From an uncultured Aquabacterium sp. (GTDB lineage Bacteria; Pseudomonadota; Gammaproteobacteria; Burkholderiales; Burkholderiaceae_C), in NCBI GenBank assembly GCA_937923225.1, contig CALAKR010000393.1:1-7703 (forward strand): a stretch of DNA of 7,703 bases, written 5' to 3'. Positions within the stretch are counted from its first letter, which is position 1; the number at the start of each line of letters is the position of its first letter. The notes beneath the pieces were generated by a model. It did no database searches, was not told the DNA's origin, and was given only the letters and a program-made list of their open reading frames with translations. Positions 6,569 through 7,703 of this stretch are shown one piece after another. The translations under genes and the position numbers were made by a program.

Positions 6569-7703
6569 ATGGACACCAACACCCTGCCCCGCAAGCCCGT
6601 GCAACGAACGTTCCGCATTGCCACCATGGACTGCCCGGTGGAAGAGCGTGAGATCCGCCAGGCACTGGAGAACGTGCCCGGTATCCAGTCCCTGCGTTTT
6701 CAGCTGGCCGCCCGCACCCTGGGCATCACCGCAGCGGACGACACGCTAACGCAAGCACTGGAGGCCATCCGGGCGGCCGGGTTCGATCCCAAGCCCGTGA
6801 GCGCACTGGCAGCGGTGCAGGTGGTCGCCGCAGCGCCGCAAGCCCAGGCGGGCAACGCGTGCTGCTCCGGGCACGACCATTGTGGCGACAACAAGGCTAC
6901 GGTTGAACATCAGCACGCCCATGCTCACCCATCATCGGCAGGCGAGCTCCATGAGCATGCGCACGAGCCCTCCGGCGCCAGTGGGCTGACCCGGCTGATC
7001 GCGGCACTGGTGATGGCCTTGGTGGCGGAAAGCATCCACTACTTCGCTCCTGAGACGATGCTGTTCGAGGGCTTGAGCCTGGCCACGGCGGCACTGGCCA
7101 TCGCGCTGTCCGGTCTGGACACTTACACCAAGGGGCTGGCCGCGCTGCGCCGGGGCAAGCTCAACATCAACGCGCTGATGACGGTTGCCGTGACAGGCGC
7201 CTTCCTGATCGGCCAATGGCCCGAGGCGGCCATGGTGATGGCCCTGTATGCCATCGCGGAGCTGATCGAAGCCCGATCGGTGGACCGCGCACGCAACGCC
7301 ATCCAGGGGCTGCTGGACTTGGCGCCAGCGCAAGCCCATGTCGCGCAACCCGATGGTTCCTGGGCCGATGTGCCCGCCGCTGACGTGCCCTTGCAGGCCC
7401 TGGTGCGCGTACGCCCCGGCGAACGCCTGCCGCTGGATGGCGTGGTCACCGAAGGCCGCAGCTCGGTAGACCAGGCCCCCGTGACGGGTGAAAGCCTGCC
7501 CGTGGACAAGGCCCCGGGCGACCAGGTGTTCGCCGGCACGGTCAACCAGGCAGGGGAGCTCACCTTCCGCGTGACCGCGCAGGCTGATTCCCCCTATCGC
7601 CTGACACCCGATGATGCGATGCGCATTCGTGTGCGCAACGATGAAGGCGAAATGGTGCCGATTGGCTCCGTTGCGACGCCGCAAGATATTTCAGGCCCAA
7701 GCC
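6569..7703 (+). CDS. cadA: P1B-type heavy-metal ATPase, N-terminal part, with a foreign 3' tail
   Basis: This is an inner-membrane pump that would use ATP to export Cd, Pb or Zn from the cytoplasm. The frame starts at ATG 6569 (an in-frame stop lies at 6533) and is open to the right edge. Residues 14-75 are a ferredoxin-like metal-binding domain with MDCPVEE (20-26). Residues 97-133 are a Cys/His-rich tract with CCSGHDHC and HQHAHAH. Hydrophobic segments lie near 141-158, 168-185, 201-214 and 219-233. The actuator domain carries the TGES motif (307-310). From about residue 338 the sequence no longer fits an ATPase and resembles an RND efflux pump (VRNDEGEMVPIGSV, ISGP). The phosphorylation site DKTGT, the CPC ion-binding helix and the ATP-binding domain are absent from this window. 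The gene is divergent from the cadR-like regulator. The cadA symbol is by resemblance; pbrA is an equally possible name. Confidence 0.88.
   Translation, partial: MDTNTLPRKPVQRTFRIATMDCPVEEREIRQALENVPGIQSLRFQLAARTLGITAADDTLTQALEAIRAAGFDPKPVSALAAVQVVAAAPQAQAGNACCSGHDHCGDNKATVEHQHAHAHPSSAGELHEHAHEPSGASGLTRLIAALVMALVAESIHYFAPETMLFEGLSLATAALAIALSGLDTYTKGLAALRRGKLNINALMTVAVTGAFLIGQWPEAAMVMALYAIAELIEARSVDRARNAIQGLLDLAPAQAHVAQPDGSWADVPAADVPLQALVRVRPGERLPLDGVVTEGRSSVDQAPVTGESLPVDKAPGDQVFAGTVNQAGELTFRVTAQADSPYRLTPDDAMRIRVRNDEGEMVPIGSVATPQDISGPS
7580..7703 (+). other. In-frame fragment resembling an RND (HAE1/AcrB-type) efflux transporter
   Basis: The last 40 or so codons read SPYRLTPDDAMRIRVRN followed by GEMVPIGSVATPQDISGP. 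This matches the pattern of RND inner-membrane pumps around the porter domain (VRN..G.MVP......GP before RYN). It does not match the expected ATPase continuation. The breakpoint lies near ACCGCGCAGGCTGAT (7574-7588), where both families could share bases. By hand count, 33 of the 38 codons before 7589 end in G or C, against 22 of the 38 after it, which suggests a different origin. Only a fragment is visible because the window ends. Confidence 0.7.

Noticed and set aside
5149..6651. A 500-codon plus-strand frame
   Set aside because: It runs antisense to both the CDF transporter and the MerR regulator, whose motifs are unambiguous.

Overview
The window looks like a GC-rich betaproteobacterial sequence, most likely Burkholderiales or Comamonadaceae. 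This rests on codons that mostly end in G or C, a CadR/PbrR-type metal regulon, and the style of the diguanylate cyclases. The assignment is an inference from composition and gene content, not from a marker gene. Nothing here shows a clearly new system. The region is accessory in character: a transposon end, a decayed signalling gene, a heavy-metal resistance cluster and a suspicious chimeric edge.

Layout, left to right. Positions 1-1968 hold the C-terminal two thirds of a Tn3-family transposase; its gene begins upstream of the window. A probable terminal inverted repeat follows at 1980-2023. Next comes a short open frame of unknown function (2029-2307) and about 200 bases without a convincing gene (2308-2509). 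Two tandem, paralogous membrane-anchored GGDEF proteins follow, with coding frames overlapping by 7 bases. The first (2510-3832) has an in-frame TAA exactly at the first acidic residue of its active-site motif (GG-stop-EF) and is called a pseudogene. The second (3826-5088) is intact.

On the minus strand a CDF-family metal transporter (6048-5089) ends directly against the stop of the second cyclase gene. It is preceded by a CadR/PbrR-like MerR regulator (6528-6058), and the two probably form one operon. A P-type metal ATPase (6569 to the window end) is divergent from the regulator. A MerR-type promoter with a 19-base spacer (6532-6562) lies between them. Together these genes form a Cd/Pb/Zn efflux module: the regulator senses the metal and activates the divergent ATPase, while the CDF pump exports metal from the cytoplasm.

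At the right edge the ATPase sequence stops resembling a P-type ATPase near position 7580. It continues in frame as what reads like a fragment of an RND efflux pump, with a clear drop in GC at third codon positions. This is either a chimeric assembly or a real recombination junction, and the ATPase lacks its catalytic half in this window.
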